A DNA stretch of 64,000 nucleotides from Lytechinus variegatus (taxonomy: Eukaryota; Echinodermata; Echinoidea; Temnopleuroida; Toxopneustidae): positions 41,258,510 to 41,322,509 of the forward strand of contig NC_054741.1 in NCBI RefSeq assembly GCF_018143015.1, given 5' to 3'. Under the pieces are notes generated by a model that ran no database searches, was not told the DNA's origin, and worked only from the letters and a program-made list of their open reading frames with translations. This document shows, in pieces, positions 11,400 through 22,995 of this stretch (within the stretch, counting starts at the first letter, position 1; the number at the start of each line of letters is the position of its first letter). The position numbers were made by a program, and so were the translations under genes.

Positions 11400-12400
11400 A
11401 ATAATGAGCGAGAGAGAAGTCAATCTTCCGCCTGAACTCGTCCGTCTGCGATCAAGATGGACGTTCCGTATATAGATCCTGCTTTCGGGACGTCCGCTCT
11501 CAGATAAGCAACACTCTCGGCTTATACCCATCAGTAAAGAAGTCTCGAACTTTATCGGTTTGCCGCTCAAGACTTTGAGGATTTTTTTGTGCATCCCTTC
11601 GGCCCCGGACGTTGCTTTCCGTGTCGGGGATGTGGGAGCGAGGAAGACTAGATCGGGCCGTAACCCTCGCCGCGGCACTGGTTACCACTCAGCCGACTAT
11701 CAGCTTACAGTTGCAGCGCTGGACGTGGCCGCCCGGAGCGGTATGGTTTTCGCGATGTACTAGGGGTATCTGATATCCGCTCGTAGTGAAGCTGAGCGGC
11801 TTGGACCGAGTCTCTACCAATGACAAGAACTTATTGCTAGAGTCACAAAATCGCTGATCTCCTGTATGAGCAAGCAGCAATCAACACTGCTATGCACAAG
11901 GGCAAGGAGGGCTAAAGACTAGATGCTCTCAAGATGATTGAGAAAGGGGCAGCTACTGAGCTGGACTTCTCATTCTCAATAAGCTTCCTTGCGAAGGTAA
12001 GGACTTGTTTATGGACACTTTCAAGAAGTATTGCACAAGTCTTTTTCAGCCAACACCACAGCTGACAAGACATTTTATTAGCTCTCCTCGAGTAGACCTA
12101 GTCCGCCAGGCCCTAGTCCAGGGCCAGGCCCAGACCAGAGACCTCCATACGCTAGCTCTAGCTCCATACCCTAGACCTATAATGAACTTAAAGGGTCATC
12201 CCCCTCTTCCCTCGCTCTGGTAGCGACGCCAGGAATGAAAGGGGCCGCTGGGAAAGTCATAGGAATCCTCATGGTGGGGGACGGGGCCGCCAGGCGTTCT
12301 TTCAATGCACCAAATTCAGGGCCCCCACTCATAACCGGGACTTATGACAATCTAACACTAACCCTTCCCCACAAGCAGTAGGGAGAAGACTATTTCTTTG
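11400..12400 (+). pseudogene. Decayed gag-like ORF1 of the DIRS-like element
   Basis: This stretch has more coding-like composition than its surroundings. One open piece at 12005-12223 reads MDTFKKYCTSLF near its start and is rich in Pro/Gln/Arg later. The sequence after it would encode an Arg/Gly-rich tail in another frame. DIRS ORF1 proteins lie here, before the polymerase, and often have basic Gly/Arg-rich ends. No conserved domain can be named and the frame is broken repeatedly, so the call rests mainly on position. Confidence 0.35.
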
Positions 12401-13040
12401 CCTTTACTTTTCATTATTTGAAATCTGTTCCAAGTCCATAGCTATATGTAATATTGAGGTGTTCATGTGCCAAAAAAAAAAAAAAAAAAAAAAAACTACC
12501 CTTTCATATCAGAAGAACATAGAAAGGAGGAAATAGTGGTGATGGATGAGGTTGTCAAAATCATACCAGGCAAATCATACAGGCATAATGGTAAAACTTG
12601 CCAAACTTGGGTTACTTACAAAGTTGCGTTCACTTGTATAGAATGTAGACCTAGTAATATTCTTGATAATTTTGTGGCATCTGAGGTATATATCTACACT
12701 ATTTTTGGCTTATAAAGCAATGACAGAAGTAACTTGTAGATGTGGTTTATGGAGTGGTCTTTGGATGCTCAGACAGTCTTGAGATCTCAAACCAAGGCCT
12801 GAGGGTGGTGAACCCTTAAGAATTGCTGCTATTGTCCATCAGTTTCTACCACACTTGCCACAATGATATCAGCTTCTCCTTGGAAATATTTATGACATAA
12901 ATCTACTGTGTGTTCCAATGATAAAGATTCCCATACAATCCCAGAGTTCTCAATCAGGGATTGTGATTAAGATAATATTTCAATGTTCGTAATAGAAATC
13001 TGAGTTTAGAAATATTCCATAATTCTTTTTACCCAATTTA
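12401..13040. other. Unassigned interior of DIRS-like element, includes a 23-nt A run
   Basis: A poly-A run at 12472-12494 may mark a retroposed insertion. A short ORF follows (12467-12715) with no recognised domain. The reverse transcriptase expected here is not seen. Confidence 0.35.
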
Positions 13041-13142
13041 TTGTGAGCCCGGCAGCCACTGTGCAGCTCCAGACCGATGAGGCTCTATACTCTAAATGTT
13101 GAACGCCGAACAGGGTGGTAGCAAATACCCCCCCACACCTGT
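13041..13142 (+). repeat. SINE body fragment
   Basis: Contains GTTGAACGCCGAACAGGG followed by a GGTAGCAAATACC motif, a pattern I know from tRNA-derived SINE bodies of marine invertebrates. Short and degenerate. Confidence 0.35.
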
Positions 13143-13329
13143 TTGTGAGAAGTACATTCTACCAACTGATCCAACTAACTGGTTCTGAAAGTGTACAAGG
13201 GGTGGTCAATTTTTTGCCTACATCAAATTGAAGGCCAATATGGTATCTCATTTATTTTGCCTGCAACTTTCATCAGGAATTGGTTAATGATAATAAATCA
13301 GTTCTTGTTTAGCACATATCACATTATGT

Positions 13330-13545
13330 CCAAAGACCTGGATATTATTACCCTGGGGTTTCGAGGAATAAAGTCCTGCCAGGTACCCATTCACCTCTCT
13401 TGGATTGAGTGCTGCGCAATGTGGATAAAAAAAAAAAAAAAAAAAATTTGCTGAAGGTAATTATGCCATGACTGGGATATGAGCCCACGACCCTCAGTTA
13501 CTAAGTTGGAAGACTAATCCACAGGGCCACAACGCTCCACATCAT
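13330..13545 (-). mobile_element. tRNA-derived SINE, minus strand
   Basis: On the minus strand it starts with a tRNA-like head: A-box-like TGGCCCTGTGGATTAGT and a B-box-like GGGCTCATATCCC. A poly-T run (A run at 13429-13446 on the plus strand) follows, and then a body with GAATGGGTACCTGGCAGG. It is inserted in the DIRS-like element. It cannot fold into a functional tRNA. Confidence 0.65.
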
Positions 13546-13782
13546 CTGTACGATATTCATTAATATGAAAATGTCATTGGTTTGATCATGAAGCCCTCGT
13601 ATGATATCAAATAGTCCCTATGGACCTTGCAGCAATCCAACAACTATCAAAAGGGTTGAGCAAGTGCTGTGTAAAGAGGTCTCCATCCAAAATAACTATT
13701 TGAAAAGGATAGAAAAGACAATTCTAGATTTGTTAGGGATTCCACCAGAAAGGTTATATCTTATGATATGACAGGTTTGTTC

Positions 13783-13975
13783 TCAAACCAGGGCCCTGTC
13801 TTACAAAGAGTTACGATTGATCCAATCAATCGTCCAATTCATCGTAACTATATTGAAATCCATCAGTGTCGTAAAATTTTTTCTACAGGAAATTTGCATA
13901 ATGTCATTTGTAAACAAGAGAAGCTCATTGAAATTTTAAGAAAACAATGAATGCATGAATATACATCATAATTAG
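13783..13975. mobile_element. Short MITE inserted in the DIRS-like element
   Basis: Begins CAGGGCCCTGTCTTACAAAG, followed by GTTACGATTGATCC and its imperfect inverse GATCAATCGTCC..CGTAAC. It resembles an abundant MITE family of marine deuterostomes. The right border is uncertain. Confidence 0.5.
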
Positions 13976-13983
13976 AACACTCA

Positions 13984-14735
13984 TGATTCTAGACTCCAGA
14001 GATACTTCAGATGGTGTGGCAGTTTACAAATTGATCCAATTTCTGCCTCTTTAAGTCAGATAGCAGATTTATTTCCTTTATTATTTGATGAAGGTTTATC
14101 AGTCTCTTTTATAAGGGGTTACTGGTCAACCATAGCAGCCATTCATTCAGGCTTCTATAATAGGGAAACTACCTCAATTCAGCTGTCCTTACTAGACCTG
14201 ATTTCCTAGCTAAGAAATAGAAACCCCTAAATCCTGTGATGTTCTTCCAACCATTAGGGGGATATCATGGCTGAATGGATAACGCACTTGACTAGCGTCC
14301 TTGGAGTCCCAGGTTCAAGTCCTGGGGTGAACAATGTGATTTTACAGTCTCTCGTCAGTTTCCGAAGATAGGTTATGTTGTCCCGTACGTGCCTTAAAGT
14401 GGTACATTGATTAAAGTACATTCGCACTTCCCACCAACTGTTCATTAGTTCAATAGAACCTCACAGCCCTGTTAATCCAATTACAATTTCTCGAAGGTTA
14501 GTGCAGGGGATCAGGTCAGATGGAGAAAATGCCATTTTATCAGGATTCTTTAGAGCCCACGATTCACGGGGCATAGCAGTATCTTGGGCACTTTTCAGGG
14601 TACCTCTTTGGAGGAGATCCTCCAGGCATCCTATTGGACCTATTCAATATCTTGTATCTTATTACTTATTTGATGTAATAGCCAAGACACAGGTTTTGCC
14701 TTGGCGGTTCTTGTCTTGTCCTAATTTTTCCTAGG
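13984..14735 (+). pseudogene. DIRS tyrosine recombinase (YR) remnant, split by a SINE
   Basis: Two coding remnants flank a SINE. The first (near 14043-14155) reads SQIADLFPLLFDEGLSVSFI followed by RGYWSTIAAIHSGF, the N-terminal SAM-like core-binding fold of DIRS recombinases. The second (14501-14734) carries the C-terminal catalytic signature RAHDSRGIAVSWALF, with the His-x-x-Arg pair, and a later YYLFDV where the nucleophilic Tyr is expected. Frame is lost after RVPL. The enzyme integrates the circular DNA intermediate of DIRS elements, which is why they leave no target duplication. Its position just before the internal complementary region is as expected. The copy is inactive. Confidence 0.75.
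14262..14440 (+). mobile_element. tRNA-derived SINE, plus strand
   Basis: The head has A box TGGCTGAATGG and B box GGTTCAAGTCC, 77 nt in all, ending TGGGGTGAACAA. It is tRNA-like in length but followed by an unrelated body, so SINE rather than tRNA gene. It interrupts the tyrosine-recombinase remnant. Confidence 0.7.
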
Positions 14736-14918
14736 CTATTTCCAGTTGATATATTTCATTAACATGGTTGATGATTCTTATCCCTTTATTACAAGAGTAG
14801 CTTCTCCAGTTGGGAGACTACTCCATTTTACAGTAAATCAGTTTCTTTATCATTGTTTTGCCTACTTGTCTGGAAAGGGTCTCGTTTCTGCCCCTCCTCC
14901 AGTTTTTCCGTGCTATTC

Positions 14919-15020
14919 TAGCAATTTGATGAGATGGTATAGGTAAGTATAGCGCAGTGTAGTAAATCAGAATGCTCAGTAGTGAGCATATTATTTACTA
15001 ACAAGCTATACTTACCTATA
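14919..15020 (+). repeat. Internal complementary region (ICR) of DIRS-like element
   Basis: 14919-14968 is the inverse of the element's first 50 nt and 14969-15020 the inverse of its last 52 nt. The junction (GTAAATC/AGAATGC) is therefore the template for joining the two ends in the circular intermediate, as established for DIRS-1. Confidence 0.9.
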
Positions 15021-15063
15021 GCTCCCCTCCCGTCCTCCCCAGCAGACCTCGCCCCTCCTTGGC

Positions 15064-15234
15064 AACGAAAGAGGAGGCTTGTATGTGGCGAGGGGGTTTT
15101 ATGGGTCTCGTCCCGTGACGGGTTTCCCAGGCTATCTGATTGCAGTTAGCCTCTTTCGGGGAGTTTTTTACCGGTGGCTATTCGAGTCAGGGTAACGAAT
15201 AGCAATTTGATGAGATGGTATAGGTAAGTATAGC
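15064..15234 (-). repeat. Right inverted terminal repeat of DIRS-like element
   Basis: The inverse of 9830-10000; the arms show no difference I could see, pointing to recent insertion or gene conversion despite the decayed interior. Confidence 0.85.
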
Positions 15235-15270
15235 TTGTTAGTAAATAATATGCTCACTACTGAGCATTCT

Positions 15271-16113
15271 GGTTAAGTTTTTGAAATGTCATCATAACTT
15301 AGAAAAAATATGGACCTAGTTCATGAAACTTGGACATAAGATTAATCAAGTTTCATTGAACATCCTGCATGAGTTTCATGTCACATGACCAAGGTCATTT
15401 AGGGTCACTGAACTTTGGCCGAATTGGGGTATCTGTTGAATTACCATTATAACTTTGAAAGTTTATTGGTCTAGTTCATTAAACTTGGACATAAGAGTAT
15501 TCAAGTATCACTGAACATCCTGTGCGCATTTCAGGTCACATGACTTAGGTCAAAGGTCATTGAACTTTGGCCGAATTGGGTGTATCTCTTGAATTACCAT
15601 TATAACTTTGAAAGTTTATGGATCTGATTCATGAAACTTGGACATAATAGTAATCAAGTATCACCGAACATCCTGTGTGCATGTTTCAGGTCACATGATT
15701 AAGGTCAAAGGTCATTTAGGGTCAATGAACTTTGACCGAATCGGGGGTATCTGTTGAATTACCATTATAACTTTGAAAGTTTATTGGTCTAGTTCATTAA
15801 ACTTAGACATAAGAGTAATCAAGTATCACTGAACATCCTGTGCGCATTTCAGGTCACATGACTAAGGTCAAATGTCAAGGAACTTTGGCCGAATTGGGTG
15901 TATCTATTGATTTACCATCATAACTTTGAAAGTTTATGGATCTGATTCATGAAACTTGGACATAAGAGTAATCAAGTATCACTGAACATCCTATGCAAGT
16001 TTCAGGTCACATGAACAAGGTCAAAGGTCGTGTAAGGTCAATGAACTTTCGCCGTGTTTTTTTTTTTTGAATTACCATCATATCTCTGTCAGTTTATTGG
16101 TCTAGTTCAGAGA
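15271..16113 (+). repeat. DR1-bearing GTCTCACC repeat, right part
   Basis: Continues 9544-9814. It has about five 150-165-bp units, each with ATCACTGAACATCCTG, a CACATGAC half, and a full or partial AGGTCAAAGGTCA. The expected end (GCAGGTGAGAC) is missing; the following Penelope-like fragment probably truncated it. Confidence 0.7.
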
Positions 16114-16117
16114 AATT

Positions 16118-16760
16118 TCTACTGTGCCGTCGGTGGTTAAGTGAGTGCACACTTGGCATCGTGGCTTCGCCCCCAAAAGGCAACAAAAGATGTGGCAAGC
16201 CACTGTCTTACTGTCCACCCCCCTAACCACACATGTGACGCACAGAGTGTCTTGTATTGCATAATGTGTACCAAATGCCCGGGGTCTCTTACATTGGTGA
16301 AACCAGCACCAAATTTCGCACCAGATTCAATAACCACAAAAGCTCCATCTCCAAAAACAAAAAGGACTTTCCTGTGGCCGACCACTTCAACCTTCCTAAT
16401 CACTCTGTCAAAGATATCAAAGTCTGCATCTTCAGCGGAGGATACAGATCAGCAGAGGAATGGAAATGGGCTGAGCTGAGACATATTGTCAAAAGCCGCA
16501 CATTTGAAAGCGGCCTCAACAAAGATCTGTCTTGGCTCAACGCATTCACATTCTTAGATAATCATATCTTTCTCCTTAATTTCCTTAATTCAGCTTTCAT
16601 GTTCATTATAATCTCTCTGTGCAATGTGCAGCGTGCGCGGTCTCAGCTAGACACTCTTATTATTACTGTCACAAGTCGAGTTCCTAAATTGTCATTTTTT
16701 AAAGAATATATTTTGCTTACTTTTATCTCCAAAAATTTAACTGAGGAAAAGATTCCTTAA
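16118..16760 (+). pseudogene. Penelope-like retroelement fragment: GIY-YIG endonuclease domain
   Basis: Two overlapping frames together give the domain. An upstream frame (to about 16283) has a Cys-rich CIMCTKCPG, and a downstream frame (16257-16760) has VSYIGETSTKFRTRFNNHKS, the GIY-YIG core with the Arg of helix 1. These are followed by FPVADHFNLPNHSV and EEWKWAELRHIVKS. In Penelope-like elements this endonuclease follows the reverse transcriptase and nicks the target DNA. A Cys-x-x-Cys motif just before YIG is typical of the Neptune-type branch. A one- or two-base frameshift at the CPG/VSY border and absence of an RT show a dead 5'-truncated copy. Confidence 0.7.
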
Positions 16761-18458
16761 TATTTACGTTTAAACAAAATACTGGTCAATGATTGGGCCT
16801 ATTCAAATGTATAGCAAAATAGCTTCGTGGCAAATTGCCGCTCGTCACTATGGTAATAATGCAAATTAGTTCACCGAGCGTACGTGGCTCGTAATTGAAT
16901 CTGTACAAATGTATACATGTACACGTATGTGCCACGCCCAAGTTTATACGTCGGGTAAGGTGTATTGGGTGATGTACAAGCTAGTAGCAGGCATTAAGTT
17001 TTTTGCTTTCGTTGAGTGAAGACATGAAGTCGTCTTAGTTTAATTCCTGCCAGTCGCCATTTTTATGTTTCCTGAGTTGTATTTTCGAGTTATTTAGTCA
17101 CCAAATGAATCTTATTTTTTGAAGTCTTCAGTAATTGTTTACCAAGCTTTTAATCAACTTATGAGACATGTAGAGAAGTCGTCCTTTTTGGTGTATCTGA
17201 AAAACTCACTGCGGTGGTAAGCAACGATTGTATTTATTTATCTCTCGCCATCTTTAAGGCAAAATACGACTTTTGAAAGCATGTGAATGCTAAATATTGA
17301 ACTGATTTCAAATTAATAGTTCTTGAGTATTGCTATAGATTAAACTCAATTACTAAATGGAAAAAACGGAAGAAATGAATAGCTAATGTGATCGAAGCCT
17401 CTTTTGTAGATCATTTCCATCATTGATTGTTAATTTATTATTCTTGTGAAATGTTTTAAAGAGCATATGAAAGGATGGTTCAGTCTTTTGAAATGATTTA
17501 TTTATAAAAGATTTGTTTACCTCGATCTTTAATGCGTTAGGTAAAATGAGGAAATGTAATCCAAACGGACATGATTGGCATGTATGCTTCGGGATGAATG
17601 CGAATGTTTGTTTGGGTAAATATAATTCTTAATCTCAAAGATCCTATTCTCGAAAGACATTTTGGATTATTGTTTTAATATAAAGTTCCATCGTCGGGAC
17701 TGGGGTCGGCTACCCTATTGGGTACGATTATGCAGCCAATACTGATCGTCAAGGACAGCTCAAGGTCGTTTTGGGACGTCGCAACATCGTTCAGATCACC
17801 AATTTGTCGCAGAAATATCGACAGCGCCATCACTGGCAAGAGTTGGAACTGTGTTTCAAAACCAAGGGGCTCCACCCTACCGCGAACTGATAATCAGGTT
17901 TCGTGTGAATGCGTGTGTGTGATTGGGTGTGGGTGTTTCATTTAGTCCGTGAATATTTTTCCTCTTCAATTGATATATGAGTCAAACTCTCAAATGTATT
18001 TCGAACACACTAGTGTTCAATTAGGTTTTCCAAGCTTTTGTAATTAATAATAACTCCTTTCCTCTGTTGTAAATTGACATGGGAACAAGAACTTATTAAT
18101 TAAATGATATTATGAAATTTACTCAAAGTGTCAGGGTTTGTTGCACTGAGTATCCATTCACAAGTCTACCTCTCTCTTTTCTTTCCGGACCCCAATATAG
18201 GGCCGTGACAATTACGAAATATTTTTATTGTTACGAAACTTTAAATCATACTCTTTTATTATTACGTAACTTACGTCATTAATGATCATTTACCCCAAAG
18301 CGTGCAATATACATTCATAACATCATTTTGCGCACCTAGCAGCAGTTACCCTAGTCCCGCTGAGATCGCGCACGCTACAACTGTCATTCAAACTTGTCAC
18401 AATTCACAAATCTTCCCTGAAGAAGGTAGAGGTCTACCGAAAATTAGGAGAGTGAATA
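16761..18458. other. Intergenic DNA, no recognised gene
   Basis: May include the 3' part of the Penelope-like copy. A more GC-rich patch at 17690-17890 has open frames on both strands, but no domain and no consistent splice sites. The rest is AT-rich. Confidence 0.35.
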
Positions 18459-18466
18459 AAAGAACT

Positions 18467-19273
18467 AGGGACAGTGATTTTCCGTTTCAAAAAATGCCTT
18501 TTCCATTTGAGAAAATCCCAAATTCCGTTTCAGCATGTCAGAAAACGGAAATTCCGTTTCCCCACAGACTTTGTACACACGAAAAAGTGGCAATTCCGTT
18601 TACACATTGAATAGCAAAATCACAACACGTACACTCGCACTGGTCAAAATTTGTATCTGCTACTGTATCAACAACACAATAGAATCCGTTCTAATCGGAT
18701 CTATGCGGGTGCATAAATTATTTTTATGAACATATTTAGCATGCATACATCCTCACCGTTCACATTATTAGCATTATTTTACGATGAAATGATATTTCAT
18801 CGATTATTTTGGGCTTTTTTTGACATCGGTATCATCTGTCAACGACTTTCACCAATCCGCCATCTTGCATTTTAAGACCACGATATCGTGCTGTTACATC
18901 TTCAAACATAGAGGGCAGCAACACACGACCGTGTAGTTGGAACGATATGTGTGCATATATGAAGCTCAACCCAAAGGGCCTTGGCTCAACCCGGACGGCG
19001 CCGGGGTACAATCGAGTGTGCTAATGTCGAATGCAGTAACGATGTGTGAATTGTCATGATTGTAGCGAAGTGAGATCGTGTTTTCTGGGGTTTTGTGGCC
19101 ATTTAATATTCTCATTTTGTTGTGATTTTGGAGTAATTTCTGTTGATATTCTGTGTATTTCGAGGGAAAATACGTTTTCCGTGATTTTCCGTTTGAAATG
19201 CCACTTTCCGTTTCAAAAGGCCCTTTCCGTGAATTCCGTCCGTTTTCCGCGATCGCGGAAAATCACTGTCCCT
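18467..19273. mobile_element. AGGGACAG-ended DNA transposon, copy 1 (hAT-like, non-autonomous)
   Basis: Perfect inverted ends AGGGACAGTGATTTTCCG and CGGAAAATCACTGTCCCT. Flanked by a perfect 8-bp target duplication AAAGAACT (18459-18466 and 19274-19281), which points to hAT or another 8-bp superfamily. Inside are many TTCCGTTTC motifs in both directions and a subterminal palindrome TTTTCCGCGATCGCGGAAAA. No transposase ORF. Confidence 0.85.
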
Positions 19274-19281
19274 AAAGAACT

Positions 19282-19500
19282 GAATTGTTGGCATTGCAAA
19301 AACTGCATTACTCATGAGTTTGTTTCGCATTTCTGATGTATGTATAAATACATATACATATATAGAGAAAGTGAGAGAGCACCATATAGTAACGAGTCAA
19401 CAGCAACTTGCTTTTAGATCCAAGTGGTTTAACCCCTTCATGTAGATTTGTCATTATTATTGTAACTGATGATTATTTGATCAACAATACAGGCTCTTAT
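19282..19500. other. Intergenic DNA with TA-rich microsatellite
   Basis: Short TACATA/TATA-rich run at 19336-19365. Nothing else recognised. Confidence 0.4.
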
Positions 19501-19519
19501 TTTCGAAACATGCAAATTG

Positions 19520-19715
19520 CCTATACCCGATGTTCGTTATTAAACCAAAGATGAAAAAGGGTTTGTTAATTCGAACATTTGTTGCGTTATTCCGAAGCTT
19601 CGTTATTACGAAGGTTTGTTACTCCGAAAGCAAAATAAGGTTCTTAATTCAGAAGGTTCTTTAGTCTGAAAACGAAATAAGGTTCATTAATCCGAAGGTT
19701 CGTTAATCTGAAAAA
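19520..19715. repeat. Degenerate TTCGTTATTCCGAAGG minisatellite
   Basis: Irregular repetition of CGTTAWTCCGAAGGTT-like units at 13-40-bp spacing. The units contain TTCG and CGAA in both orientations and are self-complementary in part. Confidence 0.6.
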
Positions 19716-20433
19716 TGAAATCTGTGGCGAAGCGGGGAAAACCGAAAGGGCAAGCTTGGTGGGGGGGGGGGTTAGAAACACTGTTTCATTTTCAACTGTT
19801 AAGAGGATGGGAAGGCAGTTGCGTGGCCAAGCGTAATTTCTGGGGGGGGGGGGCGCAAAGCCAGAAAGGGGCACTCATTATATCAAAATGGGCCTTTTGG
19901 TAATATTTCCACCATGGGATTATCATCTATGTGATTTCATTGGGTGTTTCGTAGTATTAAATTTGAGCAAGCCTTTTTTAAAGTGATTTCTGATTATGAT
20001 GGTATATTATGAAGTTCTAAAACTCATTTTTTTTTGTCAATTATGGGTCTCATTAAGCTGTACTGTTAAAAGGGCATCCCTCGTGCATTTTTTTTTGCCG
20101 TACTGCTAATGCGTAAAATCACACATTTTCAATCGTGAAGCGGCTCGATTAGAGGCATGTACACCCCCATCAAAATTTTGAAATGCCCCAAATCAACCAT
20201 GAATGGGTATGTTTCATTTCATTTTGAACATTTCAACAATTTTGCGGGTATGCGTGTGTGTTTTTGCTTGTAACATCTTTATGCATCTTCGAGCCATCAA
20301 TTTCTTTTACAATGTGTATACTGTCCATTGTCCATTACCTTCTGATTAATTTGATACCTCCCTCAGCCTCTTACGATCAATAATACGGGAATGGGCATCC
20401 ATTCAAATTTGCATCACTCGCACGTGCAAACTT
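19716..20433. other. G-run-rich and AT-rich intergenic DNA
   Basis: Two G runs (19759-19770 and 19841-19851) occur in a segment that may be a short unclassified element. The rest has no visible feature. Confidence 0.35.
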
Positions 20434-21254
20434 AAGGACAGTGACTTTCCATTTAAAAAAATTGTCTTTTCTGTTTCAGAAAATCTTTTATTCCATTTCA
20501 GCACGTCAGAAAATGGAAATTCTGTTTCTCCATAGACTTTGTGTACAAAAAAATTGACAATTCTGTTTACCCATTGAATAGCAATATCACAACACTCGCA
20601 CTGGTCAAAATTGGTTTCTGCCACTGTACCAACACCGCAGTTGAATCCGTTTTAATTGGATCTATGCGGGTACACAAAATATTTTGACAAACACATTTAA
20701 CATGAATACATCCCCACCTTTCACAATATTAGCATTATTTAACGATAAAATTAAATTTCATCGGTAATTTGGTTTTTTTTTGGACATCGTTTTCAGCAGT
20801 CAACGATTTTCCCCTATCCGCCATTTTGGATTTCAAGACCTCGATATCGTGCTGTTACATTTTTGAAGGTAGAGGGCAGCAACACACAATCGTGTTGTTG
20901 AAATGTGCGCATGAATGTTTTCGATAAGCTCAACTCCGCCCGGCCTGCACCTGGCCAAGCCAGGGTACGGTATGGGCGCGAGGGGGGGACGATCGAGTGT
21001 GATGAAGTCATGTGCAGTCACAATGTGTAAATTGTCATGATTGTAGTGAAGTAAGATCATGTTTTCTGGGGTTTTGTGGCCATTTAATATTTTCATTTTG
21101 TTGAGATTTTTTAGTAGTTTCTATTGCTCTTCTGTGTGTTTTGAGGAAAAACATGTTTTCCGTGATTTTCCATTTGAAATGCCACTTTCCGTTTCAATAG
21201 GTCCTTTCTGTGAATTTCGTTTATTTTCCGCAATTGCGGAAAATCACTGTCCCT
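20434..21254. mobile_element. AGGGACAG-ended transposon, copy 2
   Basis: Same family and internal order as copy 1, more diverged (left end AAGGACAGTGACTTTCC). Flanks GCAAACTT and ACAAACTC match at 6 of 8 positions, consistent with an older target duplication. Confidence 0.8.
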
Positions 21255-21302
21255 ACAAACTCTCAAAATAAGTCATAAATGGGTAAAAATATGCCTATAT
21301 GT

Positions 21303-22079
21303 AGGGACAGTGATTTTCCATTTCTAAAAATTGCCTTTTCCGTTTCAGAAAATTTCAAATTCCGTTTCAGCATGCCTGAAAACGGAAATTCTGTTTCCCC
21401 ATAGACTTTATGTACAAGAAAAATTGACAATTCCGTTTACATAGAAAACCAATATGCAACGAGTAGCGATGTCAAAATGCTAGCGCTGCTCAAAATTTGC
21501 ATCTACTAATGTACTAACATCGCTTTAAAATCCATATTAATCGAAGAGATTCGAGCTCATAAAATATTTAGGGAAACATAATCAACATGAATATATTCTC
21601 ACCTTTCATATTATTAGCATTATTTTATTGTTAAATGGGATTTTATCGCTGATTTGGGGACTTTTCGGACATCGTTTTGAGCAGTCGACGACTTCCGAAT
21701 AGCCGCCATTTTGGATTTGATGAATCACTGTGATCATTATATTATTACCGAACGTAGAGGGCAGCAACACACGGCCGGATTCTGCCTTCTATGCGGACGT
21801 AAGCGTAAACAAATTTGGATACGATCGAGTGATGGAGAGGATCGAGTGTAGTTACGATGTGTTGATTGTCACGATTGTTGTTGCAAAGTGAGATCGTGTT
21901 TTTTAGGTTGATATTGGTATTTTGTTGAGGATTTGGGATTAATTTCTGTTGCTTTTTTGTGCATTTTGATAAAAAACATGTTTTCCGTGATTTTCTGTTT
22001 GAAAAGCCACTTTCCGTTTCAAACAGCCGATTCCGTGAATTCCGTCCGTATTCCGCGATCGCGGAAAATCACTGTCCCT
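21303..22079. mobile_element. AGGGACAG-ended transposon, copy 3
   Basis: Inverted ends AGGGACAGTGATTTTCC and GGAAAATCACTGTCCCT. Flanks CTATATGT and ATATATGA match at 6 of 8 positions. Only 48 bp separate it from copy 2. Confidence 0.8.
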
Positions 22080-22259
22080 ATATATGAAATTCACTGTACA
22101 TAGCTCAACAGAAAGAACAGGGACTCCTATTTTGACTGTTCATGGTTGGATCAATTATGATCCATACATATGATTTCATGTCATGTTTGACTTTTATTAA
22201 GTACATTGTGACGTCATCAAAATGGCGTAGGAAGTAAAAATGAGTGATTTTTTGATTTA

Positions 22260-22995
22260 TGATGTCACCACACTCATGTAAATTTCCAGACTGACGATAT
22301 TGTTGATGTTGTATTGATGTTGGCCCAACACTACTTCTGCGACATTAGAAAAAAATAAAAGTTGCAATCTCGGTCCAGTATTTATGTGTTGACTCTTTGC
22401 CAACCTTTCCCTATTGTCAACATTGTTTTGTTGGCATGATGTTGGACGGATATCAATTTTTGCGGTATTTACATTGGCCTAACATTATAATCTTTACCAA
22501 ATGCCAACACTTCGAGATTGGCGATATTCTTGTCTTATTAATGTTTGTCCAACACTACTTTTGCGACATGAAAAAGTTGAGATTTTAATAGTGGCTTAGC
22601 ATTTATATTTTTTACCTTTACCAGATGATGTTGGCGTAATCGGATATCAATTTCGCGATATCATTTTCAGGTCTAAGTAATTACGAAGGCCCAACATTAT
22701 TTTTTAGACTGTTTGCCAACGTTCCACAACTGACAATATTGTTGATGTTGTATTTATGTTGTTCCAACACGACTTTTGTGACATCATAAAGAAGTCGAAT
22801 TACAACGTTAGCCCAATATTATATACGTTGACACTTTTCCAACCTTTCCTTATTGTCAACATTTTGACGTTGGCATGATGTTGGTGGATATCAAGTTTGT
22901 GATATTGTAATTGGGTTAGAATATTTACGTTGGCCCAACATAATTTGACTTGTTGCCAACATTGCATAAATGCCGATAATGCCAAAATTGGCACA
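22260..22995. repeat. Tandem repeat of about 220 bp with GTTGGCCCAAC motif
   Basis: Three or more units, recognisable by GATATTGTTGATGTTG / CCAACACTACTT / GCGACAT at about 22296, 22520 and 22733. The near-palindrome GTTGGCCCAAC recurs. Units are diverged. No gene. Confidence 0.6.

Larger units (their letters stand above)
9815..15270 (+). mobile_element. DIRS-like tyrosine-recombinase retroelement, decayed but with complete termini
   Basis: The element has all the terminal hallmarks of DIRS. Inverted terminal repeats of 171 bp lie at 9830-10000 and 15064-15234. An internal complementary region (14919-15020) consists of the inverse of the first 50 nt (9815-9864) followed by the inverse of the last 52 nt (15219-15270). 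The insertion has no target duplication: flanks CTTAACCTAA and GGTTAAG rejoin to the uninterrupted sequence seen in sister repeats. Inside are a gag-like region, tyrosine-recombinase remnants on the plus strand, SINEs and MITEs. I could not find a reverse transcriptase or RNase H core, so that part is probably deleted or replaced by nested insertions. Confidence 0.85.

Noticed and set aside
14262..14338. Possible tRNA gene
   Set aside because: A and B boxes are present, but the arms do not fold well and a SINE body follows.
16141..16479. 112-codon plus-strand ORF as a separate gene
   Set aside because: It is the other frame of the Penelope-like fragment, contributing only the Cys-rich start.
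17675..17875. 66-codon minus-strand ORF in a GC-rich patch
   Set aside because: No domain, no consistent splice sites and an equally open opposite strand.
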